From assembly GCA_900317885.1 (NCBI GenBank), contig ONIM01000011.1, forward strand, positions 22,136 through 86,135: a stretch of 64,000 nucleotides of DNA, given 5' to 3'. The DNA is from an uncultured Bacteroidales bacterium (GTDB taxonomy: Bacteria > Bacteroidota > Bacteroidia > Bacteroidales > Paludibacteraceae). Shown here piece after piece: positions 1-7,313 of this stretch; within the stretch, counting starts at the first letter, position 1; each line of letters opens with the position of its first letter. Below the pieces are notes generated by a model. That model was not told the DNA's origin. It did no database searches and saw only the letters and a program-made list of their open reading frames with translations. The position numbers and the translations under genes are program-made.

Positions 1-1004
1 GCTGCGATCTTGGCAATATGCGGTAGCGCCATACGAACTTGTTGGTAGCGGTCGGAGTGCAAGATGAAGATATTCTCCTGGAATTGGTCAATGGCATAGT
101 TCACACTATCGTTCATTAAGTCGTGAAAAGCGAGCGTAGAGTAGGGTATATTCTGCGCTTTGAGTTCCTGCCTCAGCAGCCGAATGGAAGGAGCGAGATC
201 CGATTCGCGTGTCTCTACGAACACGCAGTGTCTGTCTTCGCGGTTGGCTATCCATTGCGCTAAGGCTTTTGCTTCGTCTTTGTCCGGCGAGTTGAACTGA
301 TAGATATACGGATGTCCCTGCAGGTCCATCTCGTCGCTGAAGGGTAACATCAGCGGTACTTGGTGTTTCTCACACCATTTTGCCACAATCTCTATCTGAA
401 TCGGATATACAGGTCCCAATATACCTTGCACGCTGTCCAACTCCGTGCTGTCGCAGAGTGCGTTCACTCTTCGTTCGCTGCGTTCGGTGTCGTACACGCG
501 CAAGCGGTAGAGAGTGCTGTCGTTTTGGAGGTCGCGCAGCGCCAAGAGAGCTCCTTCATAGAACTCCATCATCCGCTCCGCGTTCACCGAGCGTTTTATC
601 TGCCGGCTCTCAAACGGTAGGAGTAGAGCCAGTTCAATCACTTTCCGCTGCGGCACGGCTATGATACTATCCGGTGTAGCAACCGCAATTCTGGTCTCGG
701 TAATGATGGTTTGCACCACTTGTGCTTTGGTCTCTTTCACTACCGGCCTTTTGGTAGGAATCAGCAAGGTCTCGCCGTAGTGCAAGCCTCTCTCACGCAG
801 TTGCGGATTGAGACGGATGATATCGTTCTGCTGCACACCGAAGTTTACGCCGATTCGGTATAGACCTATACTGCGCTCCACCTCATAGCGATATACCTCT
901 TCGCCGTCAATGGTATCCAGCGGGTAATTCAGCAATTCTTGGGCCCGGATACTCGTCATGGCAACCAGAGCTGCTAAAATGAAAAAGATTCTTCTACTCC
1001 TCAT
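1..1004 (-). CDS. LysM domain plus periplasmic-binding-like protein, partial
   Basis: The 3' end lies beyond the left edge, so only about the first 334 residues are visible. The frame opens with a signal peptide (MRSRRIFFILAALVAMTS, cleavage probably near IRAQ). A LysM-like segment follows at about residues 30-75 (GLYRIGVNFGVQQNDIIRLNP, then LLIP), which is expected to bind peptidoglycan. After a linker, from about residue 110, the sequence (LALLLPFES, GPVYPIQIEIV, FNSPDKDEA) resembles the type I periplasmic-binding fold of amino-acid-receptor/LysM proteins common in Bacteroidales. It is the last visible gene of the nrnA-foldase-gldG transcription unit, about 50 bp downstream of gldG with a family A repeat in the gap. 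A role in envelope sensing or wall binding is inference. Confidence 0.75.
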   Translation of the reverse strand, partial: MRSRRIFFILAALVAMTSIRAQELLNYPLDTIDGEEVYRYEVERSIGLYRIGVNFGVQQNDIIRLNPQLRERGLHYGETLLIPTKRPVVKETKAQVVQTIITETRIAVATPDSIIAVPQRKVIELALLLPFESRQIKRSVNAERMMEFYEGALLALRDLQNDSTLYRLRVYDTERSERRVNALCDSTELDSVQGILGPVYPIQIEIVAKWCEKHQVPLMLPFSDEMDLQGHPYIYQFNSPDKDEAKALAQWIANREDRHCVFVETRESDLAPSIRLLRQELKAQNIPYSTLAFHDLMNDSVNYAIDQFQENIFILHSDRYQQVRMALPHIAKIA

Positions 1005-1015
1005 ATTGCTTTCTT

Positions 1016-1045
1016 CTTTGAGCGGCTTTGCCGCGGTCTTTCTAC
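1016..1045 (-). repeat. Family A phrase repeat, copy 1 (gldG/LysM spacer)
   Basis: A 30-bp phrase beginning CTTTGAGCGGCTTTGCCGC on the plus strand, with the perfect inverted repeat GCGGC-TTT-GCCGC at 1022-1034. It is followed by further CTTTCGACTTTCTACT units to about 1068, which run into the 3' end of gldG. Confidence 0.85.
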
Positions 1046-1055
1046 TTTCGACTTT

Positions 1056-2750
1056 CTACTGTCTTTCGTATTTTCTCTTTCGTATCACAAATACTATGCC
1101 ACCTATAAGTGCCAGGATGGCTATCGGGCTGATCGTGCTGACCAGCTGTACTTGCATCCTTTTCTCGTGTGCGCGTTTGTCGTTGAGCAACCGCAATGCC
1201 ACACTCTTCTCCCGCAATGCAATCAGTCCGTCTCCGTCGGTGAGCCAGAGCACAGCGTTTGTTGCGAAATCGCGGTTACTGAACTGCATGCCGCTGTAGC
1301 GGTCGTAGCCCATGGGCAGAGCCTGGTTCTTCATCGTCTCGTTGATCAGTACGCTTCCGCTACCGATGACCACTTGCCGGGTCTTTGCGCTGCTCTTTTT
1401 GATCGGCTCGTCCGTCTCGATGCCCTCCGGCGCCATCCGGTGCGCAAAAGCGCTGGGGAAGGAACCTTCCAGCGACACCGCTACCGGCACGTACTGGTAC
1501 GCAAAGGTGCTCATGTCGGGGTTCAGATCGTTCAGGTCCACTTCTCCCGGTGTTGCCGTCACGCGGCTGGCAGTCGAAGTAGCCAGCAGGACACGTTTCT
1601 CAATCCCGTCTTCGCCGCCCACAGCATCTATCGGGCTGACAAACGTGCTCATCACTTGGCCTAAGTCCTTCGTGATCGGCGAACCTTGGCTGGTGAGCAG
1701 CAGCGGCGCGTAGGTCCAAGGCATCGGTTGCAGGTTCGGTTGTTCCGGGTCGCTGCTGACGTTCACCGGAATCGGCAGGCATTGGATGTCTTGTACCAAC
1801 GCGGGGTTGACGCGTACGCCGTAACGGAAGAGCATGTCTGTGAGTCCTAAATCCAAAGGCAGGATAGGGGTGAATCCTTCGCGTTGCAGCACTTCTTCGC
1901 TCAGCTTCACGCCGTTAAGCGACCATAAGACCGCTCCGCCGCGCATGATATACTGGTCGATGACGAAGCGCTCCTGCTCGCTGAAGGCGGTCTGCGGATT
2001 CAGAACAATGATAGCCTTGTATCCGTCTAAGATGTGGACGTTAATCGGTCTTTGAGCGACTTCGTCGCGGTCTTTTGTCTTTGAGCGAAGCGGTCTTTCG
2101 ACTATACTGCCTCTGTCCACCTGGAAATACTTGCTTAGGGCACTCATTAGGTCGTACGTGTGCGCTTCGTCGGGTTCGCCGTGTCCTTCGAGGATCGCTA
2201 CGCGCGGTGTCTCGGTTTGCTGCAAGAGATGCAAGGCTTCCATGAAGGCGAACTCCAACTGCTCAATGCTGGCATTCAGGTTCTCTTCTCCGCTGAGTCC
2301 GCGGGTGTTTTTTAAGAGTGTAACAACTGCGTGCCGCCCGTTGTAGTCGATGATTGCGTAGGGCCAGACGGTTGTTTGTGCGGTCTTGCCGTTCTGCTCC
2401 CGCTCGTGAATGACGATCGGCCGCAGGCCTAAGGAATCCATCCTGCCGTCATGGAGCAGCTCCGTTGCGCTCGCTTCGTCCTTCAGCCGTATATCCGCAT
2501 AGACGTCCAGCTCCTCCAGGGTCTCTTCGGTTGCTTTCTTGAGCCGCCGGAAACCCGCATTGAGATCTCCGCCCAAGAGCAGCGTAACCTCAGCTGTGTT
2601 GTCGAGGGTTGAAAGCATCTTCTTGCTTGATTCACTCAAGCTATAGTGCTTGTCGTCCGTCAGATCCCAGCGAACCGGTCGGAGCTCCAATGCTCCGATC
2701 AGCAGTAGCCACAGGCCGCAGAGAAATATGTAATAGCTGTACTTACGCAA
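1056..2750 (-). CDS. gldG: GldG-like ABC transporter auxiliary protein
   Basis: The 564-residue product matches GldG, the gliding-motility-associated ABC transporter component. In flavobacteria it works with GldF and GldA; in non-gliding Bacteroidales its role is unclear. An N-terminal membrane anchor (about residues 7-24, LCGLWLLLIGALELRP) is followed by the family motif VRWDLTDDKHYSLSESSKK, a large extracytoplasmic domain, and a C-terminal membrane helix (about 535-555, ISPIAILALIGGIVFVI) ending in basic residues. No gldF or gldA is adjacent. Residues about 214-236 contain the repeat-derived stretch SKTKDRDEVAQRP, read in frame from a family A phrase. The gene starts 31 bp after the foldase stop, so both are probably cotranscribed. 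Confidence 0.85.
   Translation of the reverse strand: MRKYSYYIFLCGLWLLLIGALELRPVRWDLTDDKHYSLSESSKKMLSTLDNTAEVTLLLGGDLNAGFRRLKKATEETLEELDVYADIRLKDEASATELLHDGRMDSLGLRPIVIHEREQNGKTAQTTVWPYAIIDYNGRHAVVTLLKNTRGLSGEENLNASIEQLEFAFMEALHLLQQTETPRVAILEGHGEPDEAHTYDLMSALSKYFQVDRGSIVERPLRSKTKDRDEVAQRPINVHILDGYKAIIVLNPQTAFSEQERFVIDQYIMRGGAVLWSLNGVKLSEEVLQREGFTPILPLDLGLTDMLFRYGVRVNPALVQDIQCLPIPVNVSSDPEQPNLQPMPWTYAPLLLTSQGSPITKDLGQVMSTFVSPIDAVGGEDGIEKRVLLATSTASRVTATPGEVDLNDLNPDMSTFAYQYVPVAVSLEGSFPSAFAHRMAPEGIETDEPIKKSSAKTRQVVIGSGSVLINETMKNQALPMGYDRYSGMQFSNRDFATNAVLWLTDGDGLIALREKSVALRLLNDKRAHEKRMQVQLVSTISPIAILALIGGIVFVIRKRKYERQ
2050..2103 (-). repeat. Family A phrase repeat, copy 2, inside gldG
   Basis: The plus strand reads CTTTGAGCGACTTCGTCGCG followed by a shortened second unit, TTTGAGCGAAGCGGTCTTTC. 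The inverted repeat is GCGAC-TTC-GTCGC at 2056-2068: both stem arms differ from copy 1 but still pair. In gldG it encodes KDRDEVAQ in frame. Confidence 0.85.
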
Positions 2751-2781
2751 ATCTTAAAAATAGTACATTTTTGAAGCGATC

Positions 2782-4539
2782 TTATTTCTTGATCTTCTGC
2801 CAAACGTCCTCGTTGATGACTACGGGATATTTCTCGCGCAGTTTCTTAACCCATGCAGCCTCCAAGAAGTCCTGGTAGTCGGTGGTCACTTTGCCTTTTT
2901 CGTCGCTCCAGGTCTCGGGTGCTTTGAGTTTCTTACCGACGCATTCTACCACCGGCAGGTCTTCTTTCGGCGTGAAGGCAGCTTTCTTGTTCTTGAATCC
3001 GAACTTGTCGATAGCGCCGTTCTTTCCGGCTTCCCACAGGCCGTGTTGCACCTTGACGTAGGTCACGCTGTCGCAGTTGACGCGGCGTGCGATATAGCTC
3101 TGGATGGAGTCTGCTTCAGCACTTTTGACGATGGCTTTTGCAGCTTTTGCGCTGGATTTGTCTTTCGCCTGAATGAGGTAGCCTTTCCAGCGCGGAGCAG
3201 CCCAGGTGTATTCTTTCTTATGTGCTTTGAAGTATGCTTCGAGTCCTGCGGTGTCTTTGGCGGCTTTGTCCCATACCTCACGCAGGGAGACCTCGAAGAG
3301 GAGGATTCCGTCGTGGTATTCCTGTACCAGATGGCGCAACTCCGGATATTTCTCCTCCAGATGCGCGTCGGCGTAAGCCTTCACTTCCGCGTCGCTCATC
3401 TCTGCCGGCAGGTGATACTCAGCGCGTGTCTTACGAGCAAAACTCTTCTCTGCCTCCAGCGCACGCTCATCACGCATCACTTGGCGTTGTACCTGAGCGC
3501 GGATACTGTCTAAGGGTTGAATACCGCGCTCGTCCTCCTTATAGAGAATATGCCATCCGTATTGGGTACGAACCGGAGCACTGATCTCGCCGGGCTTCAT
3601 GCTGAAAGCTGCGTCCTCGAACTCTTTGACCATCATTCCCTTACCGAACCAACCTAATTCTCCGCCGCGAGCACTGCTGCCGCGGTCGTCCGACTCGGTT
3701 TTCGCTACTTCTGCGAAGTTCTCCGGGCTGACGATAGCACGAATGCTATCTATCTGTGCTTTCTTTGCAGCAGACAAACTGTCTTCCGGAACCATTTTCA
3801 TGATATGGCTGGCCTTGACCTCAATGTGGTCACGCTCCTCTTCCACCTTCACGATATGCCATCCGTATTGGGTGCGGAACGGCTTGCTGATGCTGCCGAC
3901 CGGCGTGTTATATACGGCTTCCTCCAGCGGATAGACATATCGGAACGGCGTGATCCATCCCAGCTCGCCGCCTGTCTGCGCAACGTTCGGGTCGGTGCTC
4001 ATGTCGCGTGCAACGAACTCAAACGAGTCGGGTTTGCGCACTTTCTTCTTCTTGCCTCCGCGCACAGAGACCTCTTTGCCGACGGTGACGCGCATGTAAG
4101 CCTGGTTGATTTTCTCCCACGCTTCATCCTGAGCTGCGCTATCTGCGGACATCGGGCATTGGATGGCGATATGCGCCGCACGGCGGTCCTTCGCCAAGTG
4201 CTGATAACTCATCTCAATCAGGCTATCCATCGCCGCTTCGTCCTGCAGGTACTTAGGCGTAGCTTGTGCGCGATAGCCCTTCAGCTCTTTCTTGAAAGCC
4301 TCCGTGGTGTCAATACCTTGCGCCTCGGCTTCCGCTACTTTGAGTTTGAAATTGATGAACATGTCCAGGTACTCGTCCATGGTCTTGGGATCCACGGCTC
4401 CGGCCTGGTTGTTCTTCTCGTAGATGTAGAGGAACTCCTCTGCGCTTACGTCTTTGCCATTGATACTCATCAGCGGTTTCTCTGCCCATAAATTCAGGCT
4501 CATTGCCGCTGCGGCTACAAATAAAATTGTCTTTTTCAT
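2782..4539 (-). CDS. SurA-like periplasmic foldase with two PpiC domains
   Basis: The 585-residue secreted protein has a signal peptide (MKKTILFVAAAAMSLNLWA), a SurA-type N-terminal helical region and two parvulin (PpiC) rotamase domains at about residues 119-233 and 240-345. The paired motifs GGELGWITPF/GGELGWFGKG and RTQYGWHIVKVEEE/RTQYGWHILYKEDE mark the two domains. The C-terminal 240 residues are a helical extension rich in lysine. The expected role is prolyl isomerisation and chaperoning of outer-membrane proteins in the periplasm. The ATG overlaps the nrnA stop by 4 bp, which indicates translational coupling. Confidence 0.88.
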   Translation of the reverse strand: MKKTILFVAAAAMSLNLWAEKPLMSINGKDVSAEEFLYIYEKNNQAGAVDPKTMDEYLDMFINFKLKVAEAEAQGIDTTEAFKKELKGYRAQATPKYLQDEAAMDSLIEMSYQHLAKDRRAAHIAIQCPMSADSAAQDEAWEKINQAYMRVTVGKEVSVRGGKKKKVRKPDSFEFVARDMSTDPNVAQTGGELGWITPFRYVYPLEEAVYNTPVGSISKPFRTQYGWHIVKVEEERDHIEVKASHIMKMVPEDSLSAAKKAQIDSIRAIVSPENFAEVAKTESDDRGSSARGGELGWFGKGMMVKEFEDAAFSMKPGEISAPVRTQYGWHILYKEDERGIQPLDSIRAQVQRQVMRDERALEAEKSFARKTRAEYHLPAEMSDAEVKAYADAHLEEKYPELRHLVQEYHDGILLFEVSLREVWDKAAKDTAGLEAYFKAHKKEYTWAAPRWKGYLIQAKDKSSAKAAKAIVKSAEADSIQSYIARRVNCDSVTYVKVQHGLWEAGKNGAIDKFGFKNKKAAFTPKEDLPVVECVGKKLKAPETWSDEKGKVTTDYQDFLEAAWVKKLREKYPVVINEDVWQKIKK

Positions 4540-5597
4540 TGTTTCAAATAGTTCTTATAGGTGTTTTCAAATAATTTTACTGCTTGTTCGAGGCTTCCGA
4601 AGAGTTCTCCTCCGGAGGCGTTCATGTGTCCTCCTCCGTGGAATACTTCGCTTGCCCAGATGTTTACGGGTCTGTCTCCTTGCGAGCGGAAGGAGATACG
4701 TATCCGGGGTTTGGGAGTGCCGGGTTTGGGCCGTTCCTCCCGCATGAAGACGGAGTAGAAGACATCTCCGATCTGCAGCGGCATGTTCACCAGCCCTTCG
4801 CAATCGCCCTGCTTGTAGTGGTATTGCTCCAGCTCCGATGCCGTCAGTGTGATGAGCGCCAGATGGTACTCCGGGAAGATGCGCATCTTGCGGTAGAGCG
4901 CATAACCCGTCAGCCTCATCCGGTCCGTGGAGTACTGGTTAAACACGCGGTCGTAGATCTCGTCTTTTTTTGCGCCCGCGCGTAAAAGAGAAGCAACAAT
5001 CTCGTATATCTCCGGGTTGTTGGAGTTATAACTGAAATTGCCTGTATCCGTCATCAGACCTGTATAAATACAGGTAGCTATCTCCTCTGTCATGCAGCCT
5101 ATCAACCGATACACGATCTCGCACGCGGAACTCGCCTCCGGGTGCGAATGTATCTCCGCCCATATACTATCCTCTTTCGACTTTTGACTTTGAGCGACTT
5201 CGTCGCGGTCTTTCGACTTTTGACTTTCGACTAATATATGATGGTCAATGAGGATCTTCTCGCAGGGGTTCGCAATCATCTTCTCTCCCATCGGTCCGAT
5301 ACGTTTCGGGTCATTGAAGTCCGTGCAGATAAACAGATCCGCTTGCTCGATTAGGGCATCGCATTCGCGGCTTTTTTGCTCGTATATCCGAATCTCTTCT
5401 GCTCCGGGCATCCATCCCAAGAACGCCGGAAACGCATTCGGCACAATCACCGTCACGCTTTCGTCTTTCGACTTTCGACTTTCGACTTTTGACTTGCACC
5501 AATGCCACATTGCGAGAGCCGATCCCATGGCGTCTCCATCGGGCGCCATGTGGGTAAAAATAACGATATGTTGTGCTCTTTCTATTTGCTCTTTCAT
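4536..5597 (-). CDS. nrnA: DHH-family phosphoesterase (NrnA-like oligoribonuclease/pAp phosphatase)
   Basis: The 353-residue cytosolic enzyme has the DHH-family motifs: HMAPDGDAMGSALA (residues 16-29), FICTDFND (about 89-96), IDHH (117-120) and the DHHA1-domain GGGHMNASGG near residue 321. NrnA enzymes degrade nanoRNA and dephosphorylate 3'-phosphoadenosine 5'-phosphate. Three low-complexity insertions set this copy apart: SKVESRKSKDE (about 36-46), ESQKSKDRDEVAQSQKSKED just after the catalytic IDHH (about 124-143), and RPKPGTPKPR in the DHHA1 part. All coincide with phrase repeats and keep frame. It is the first gene of a minus-strand operon with a clear promoter at 5619-5650. Confidence 0.87.
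   Translation of the reverse strand: MKEQIERAQHIVIFTHMAPDGDAMGSALAMWHWCKSKVESRKSKDESVTVIVPNAFPAFLGWMPGAEEIRIYEQKSRECDALIEQADLFICTDFNDPKRIGPMGEKMIANPCEKILIDHHILVESQKSKDRDEVAQSQKSKEDSIWAEIHSHPEASSACEIVYRLIGCMTEEIATCIYTGLMTDTGNFSYNSNNPEIYEIVASLLRAGAKKDEIYDRVFNQYSTDRMRLTGYALYRKMRIFPEYHLALITLTASELEQYHYKQGDCEGLVNMPLQIGDVFYSVFMREERPKPGTPKPRIRISFRSQGDRPVNIWASEVFHGGGHMNASGGELFGSLEQAVKLFENTYKNYLKQ
4705..4733 (-). repeat. Phrase repeat inside nrnA (GGGTTTGGGAGTGCC type)
   Basis: The plus strand shows two near copies of CGGGGTTTGGG and CCGGGTTTGGG separated by AGTGC. It is translated in nrnA as RPKPGTPKPR, an insertion ahead of the conserved strand IRISFRS. Confidence 0.5.
5188..5230 (-). repeat. Family A phrase repeat, copy 3, inside nrnA
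   Basis: CTTTGAGCGACTTCGTCGCG with the inverted repeat GCGAC-TTC-GTCGC at 5194-5206, flanked on both sides by CTTTCGACTTTTGACTT units. It is translated as KSKDRDEVAQSQKSK, the same reading phase as copy 2 in gldG. Confidence 0.85.
5461..5493 (-). repeat. GTCGAAA-type tandem phrase inside nrnA
   Basis: Four near-tandem CTTTCGA/CTTTTGA units on the plus strand (the family A flank without the hairpin), translated as SKVESRKSKDE between two conserved NrnA segments. Confidence 0.75.
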
Positions 5598-5618
5598 ACT
5601 ACGTCACGAAAAATCGCG

Positions 5619-5650
5619 CAAAGATACTAAAAAAAATTGATATATCCAAA
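5619..5650 (-). promoter_or_regulatory. Promoter of the nrnA operon
   Basis: On the minus strand TTTG (5650-5647), 20 bp, then TATCTTTG (5626-5619), matching the Bacteroides -33/-7 pattern. The -7 box lies about 22 bp upstream of the nrnA ATG. It is back-to-back with the walJ promoter. Confidence 0.85.
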
Positions 5651-5674
5651 TAATTCGAAAAAAATGAGCAAATG

Positions 5675-5706
5675 TTTGCATATATGCAATTTTTGTTGTA
5701 CCTTTG
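5675..5706 (+). promoter_or_regulatory. Promoter of the walJ-argS unit
   Basis: TTTG (5675-5678), 20 bp, then TACCTTTG (5699-5706). The -33 box continues as TTTGCATATATGC. Only 24 bp separates it from the -33 box of the divergent nrnA promoter. Confidence 0.88.
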
Positions 5707-5723
5707 CAGGCTGAATTGGTAAT

Positions 5724-6557
5724 ATGGAGGAAAACGGACTTATATTCAGATGTTTTGCGAGCGGAAGTAGCGGTAACTGCTACTATCTCGGTACGCGTCA
5801 ACGGGGAGTTCTCATTGACGCGGGCATCTCTGCGCGTCAGATACAGAAGTGTCTGCGCGAGATGGGTCTGGATTTTCCGAATATCATGGGCGTACTTGTG
5901 ACGCACGATCATGCGGATCATATTCGTGCGGTAGGAACCTTGGGCGAGCGGGTACATCTGCCTATCTACACGACCGCGGAGATTCATGAAGGAATCGACC
6001 GCAACTACGGCGTGCGCGAGAAGCTGCGTACCAGCCGGCGCTATTTCGAGATAGAGAAAGAGTGGGAGCTCTTTGATTTCAAGATCAACACCTTCCATAT
6101 TGAGCACGACTCGACGGATTGCTTGGGGTATTGTATTGATTATCAAGACCAGCGCTTTGTGCTGATGACCGATTGCGGTTCGATCAACGACCGGATGGAG
6201 GAGTACATCCGTACGGCGAACCACCTGGTGATTGAGGCGAACCACGACGAACACATGTTGCTCAACGGTCCTTATCCGACGTATCTGAAGCAGCGTATTC
6301 TCTCTCCCCGCGGCCATCAGAGCAACGATGTATGCGGCGAACTGTTGGAGCGTAACTGGCATCCCGATTTGCGAAACGTGTGGTTATGCCACCTCTCGCT
6401 GGAGAACAACGATCCGCAGGTGGCTTACGATACAGTAGCTTCGTATCTGGAGGAGATAGAGATACTTCCCGGGCAGGACATTTTCCTCAAGGCGCTGGAG
6501 CGTACTGCGCCCAGCCCGGTCTATGAGCTTAATAATAAGATGATTACTGAATACTGA
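5724..6557 (+). CDS. MBL-fold metallohydrolase, WalJ/YycJ-like
   Basis: The 277-residue product starts MEENGLIFRCFASGSSGNCY, typical of the WalJ/YycJ branch of the metallo-beta-lactamase fold. The metal-binding motif THDHADH lies at residues 60-66, with further ligands expected at MTDCG and NHDEHML. These proteins are predicted nucleases or exonucleases linked in Firmicutes to cell-wall and replication coordination; the substrate here is unproven. Translation starts 18 bp after the -7 box. The last residues (MITEY) fall in a short ACTGAATACTGAAAACTGAA phrase. A glycosyltransferase follows after 15 bp. Confidence 0.85.
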   Translation: MEENGLIFRCFASGSSGNCYYLGTRQRGVLIDAGISARQIQKCLREMGLDFPNIMGVLVTHDHADHIRAVGTLGERVHLPIYTTAEIHEGIDRNYGVREKLRTSRRYFEIEKEWELFDFKINTFHIEHDSTDCLGYCIDYQDQRFVLMTDCGSINDRMEEYIRTANHLVIEANHDEHMLLNGPYPTYLKQRILSPRGHQSNDVCGELLERNWHPDLRNVWLCHLSLENNDPQVAYDTVASYLEEIEILPGQDIFLKALERTAPSPVYELNNKMITEY

Positions 6558-6570
6558 AAACTGAATACTC
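6540..6570 (+). repeat. ACTGAATACTGAAAACTGAA-type phrase at the walJ stop
   Basis: Three imperfect tandem ACTGAA(T)A units spanning the end of walJ and its spacer to the next gene. The final walJ codons are built from this phrase. Confidence 0.55.
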
Positions 6571-6572
6571 CT

Positions 6573-7313
6573 ATGATAGAACGATTAGTTATTATTCCGA
6601 CTTACAACGAGAAAGAGAACATCGAAGCCATCATCACCGCTGTGATGGAGTTGCCTATGGGATTTCACGTCTTGATTATCGACGATGGTTCGCCGGACGG
6701 CACCGCTGAGATTGTCAAGAAGATGATGAAGGGCAAATACAAAGGATGTATCGACCTCATCGAGCGCGAGGGTAAACTGGGCTTGGGTACCGCGTATATC
6801 ACCGGCTTCCAATGGGCCATCGAACATAAAGCCAATTATATCTTCGAGATGGACGCGGACTTTAGCCATAATCCTCAGGATCTGCTCAAACTCTATGACG
6901 CTTGTGCCGTACGCGGCGCCGACCTCGCTATCGGTAGTCGCTATGTAACCGGCGTCAATGTGGTGAACTGGCCTATGGGGCGCGTTCTGATGTCTTATTT
7001 CGCATCCAAATATGTGCGGTTCGTCCTCGGCGTGGATATTCATGATACGACCGCCGGCTTCGTTTGCTACCGCCGTAAGACGCTGGAAACAATCGAGTTG
7101 GATAAGATTCGTTTCAAAGGCTACGCCTTCCAGATCGAGATGAAGTTCACCGCTTCCAAATGCGGCGCAAAGATCATCGAGGTGCCGATCATCTTCGTCA
7201 ACCGGGTACTCGGTACTTCCAAGATGAGCGGAGGTATCTTCTCCGAAGCACTACTCGGCGTCATCAAACTTAAGATAAGCAGTTGGTTCAGAAAATATCC
7301 CCAAATTGTATGA
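6573..7313 (+). CDS. Polyprenol-phosphate mannosyltransferase-like glycosyltransferase (GT2)
   Basis: The 246-residue family 2 glycosyltransferase resembles dolichol/polyprenol monophosphate mannose synthase. Visible motifs are IPTYNEKENI (8-17), the nucleotide-binding DDGSPDGT (37-44), the DxD-type EMDADFSHNP (about 90-99) and SRYVTGVNVVNWP. It has no C-terminal membrane domain, so it is the short DPM1-like type, expected to transfer a sugar from a nucleotide donor to a polyprenyl phosphate at the cytoplasmic face. Its stop overlaps the argS ATG (ATGA), pointing to coupled translation. Confidence 0.85.
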   Translation: MIERLVIIPTYNEKENIEAIITAVMELPMGFHVLIIDDGSPDGTAEIVKKMMKGKYKGCIDLIEREGKLGLGTAYITGFQWAIEHKANYIFEMDADFSHNPQDLLKLYDACAVRGADLAIGSRYVTGVNVVNWPMGRVLMSYFASKYVRFVLGVDIHDTTAGFVCYRRKTLETIELDKIRFKGYAFQIEMKFTASKCGAKIIEVPIIFVNRVLGTSKMSGGIFSEALLGVIKLKISSWFRKYPQIV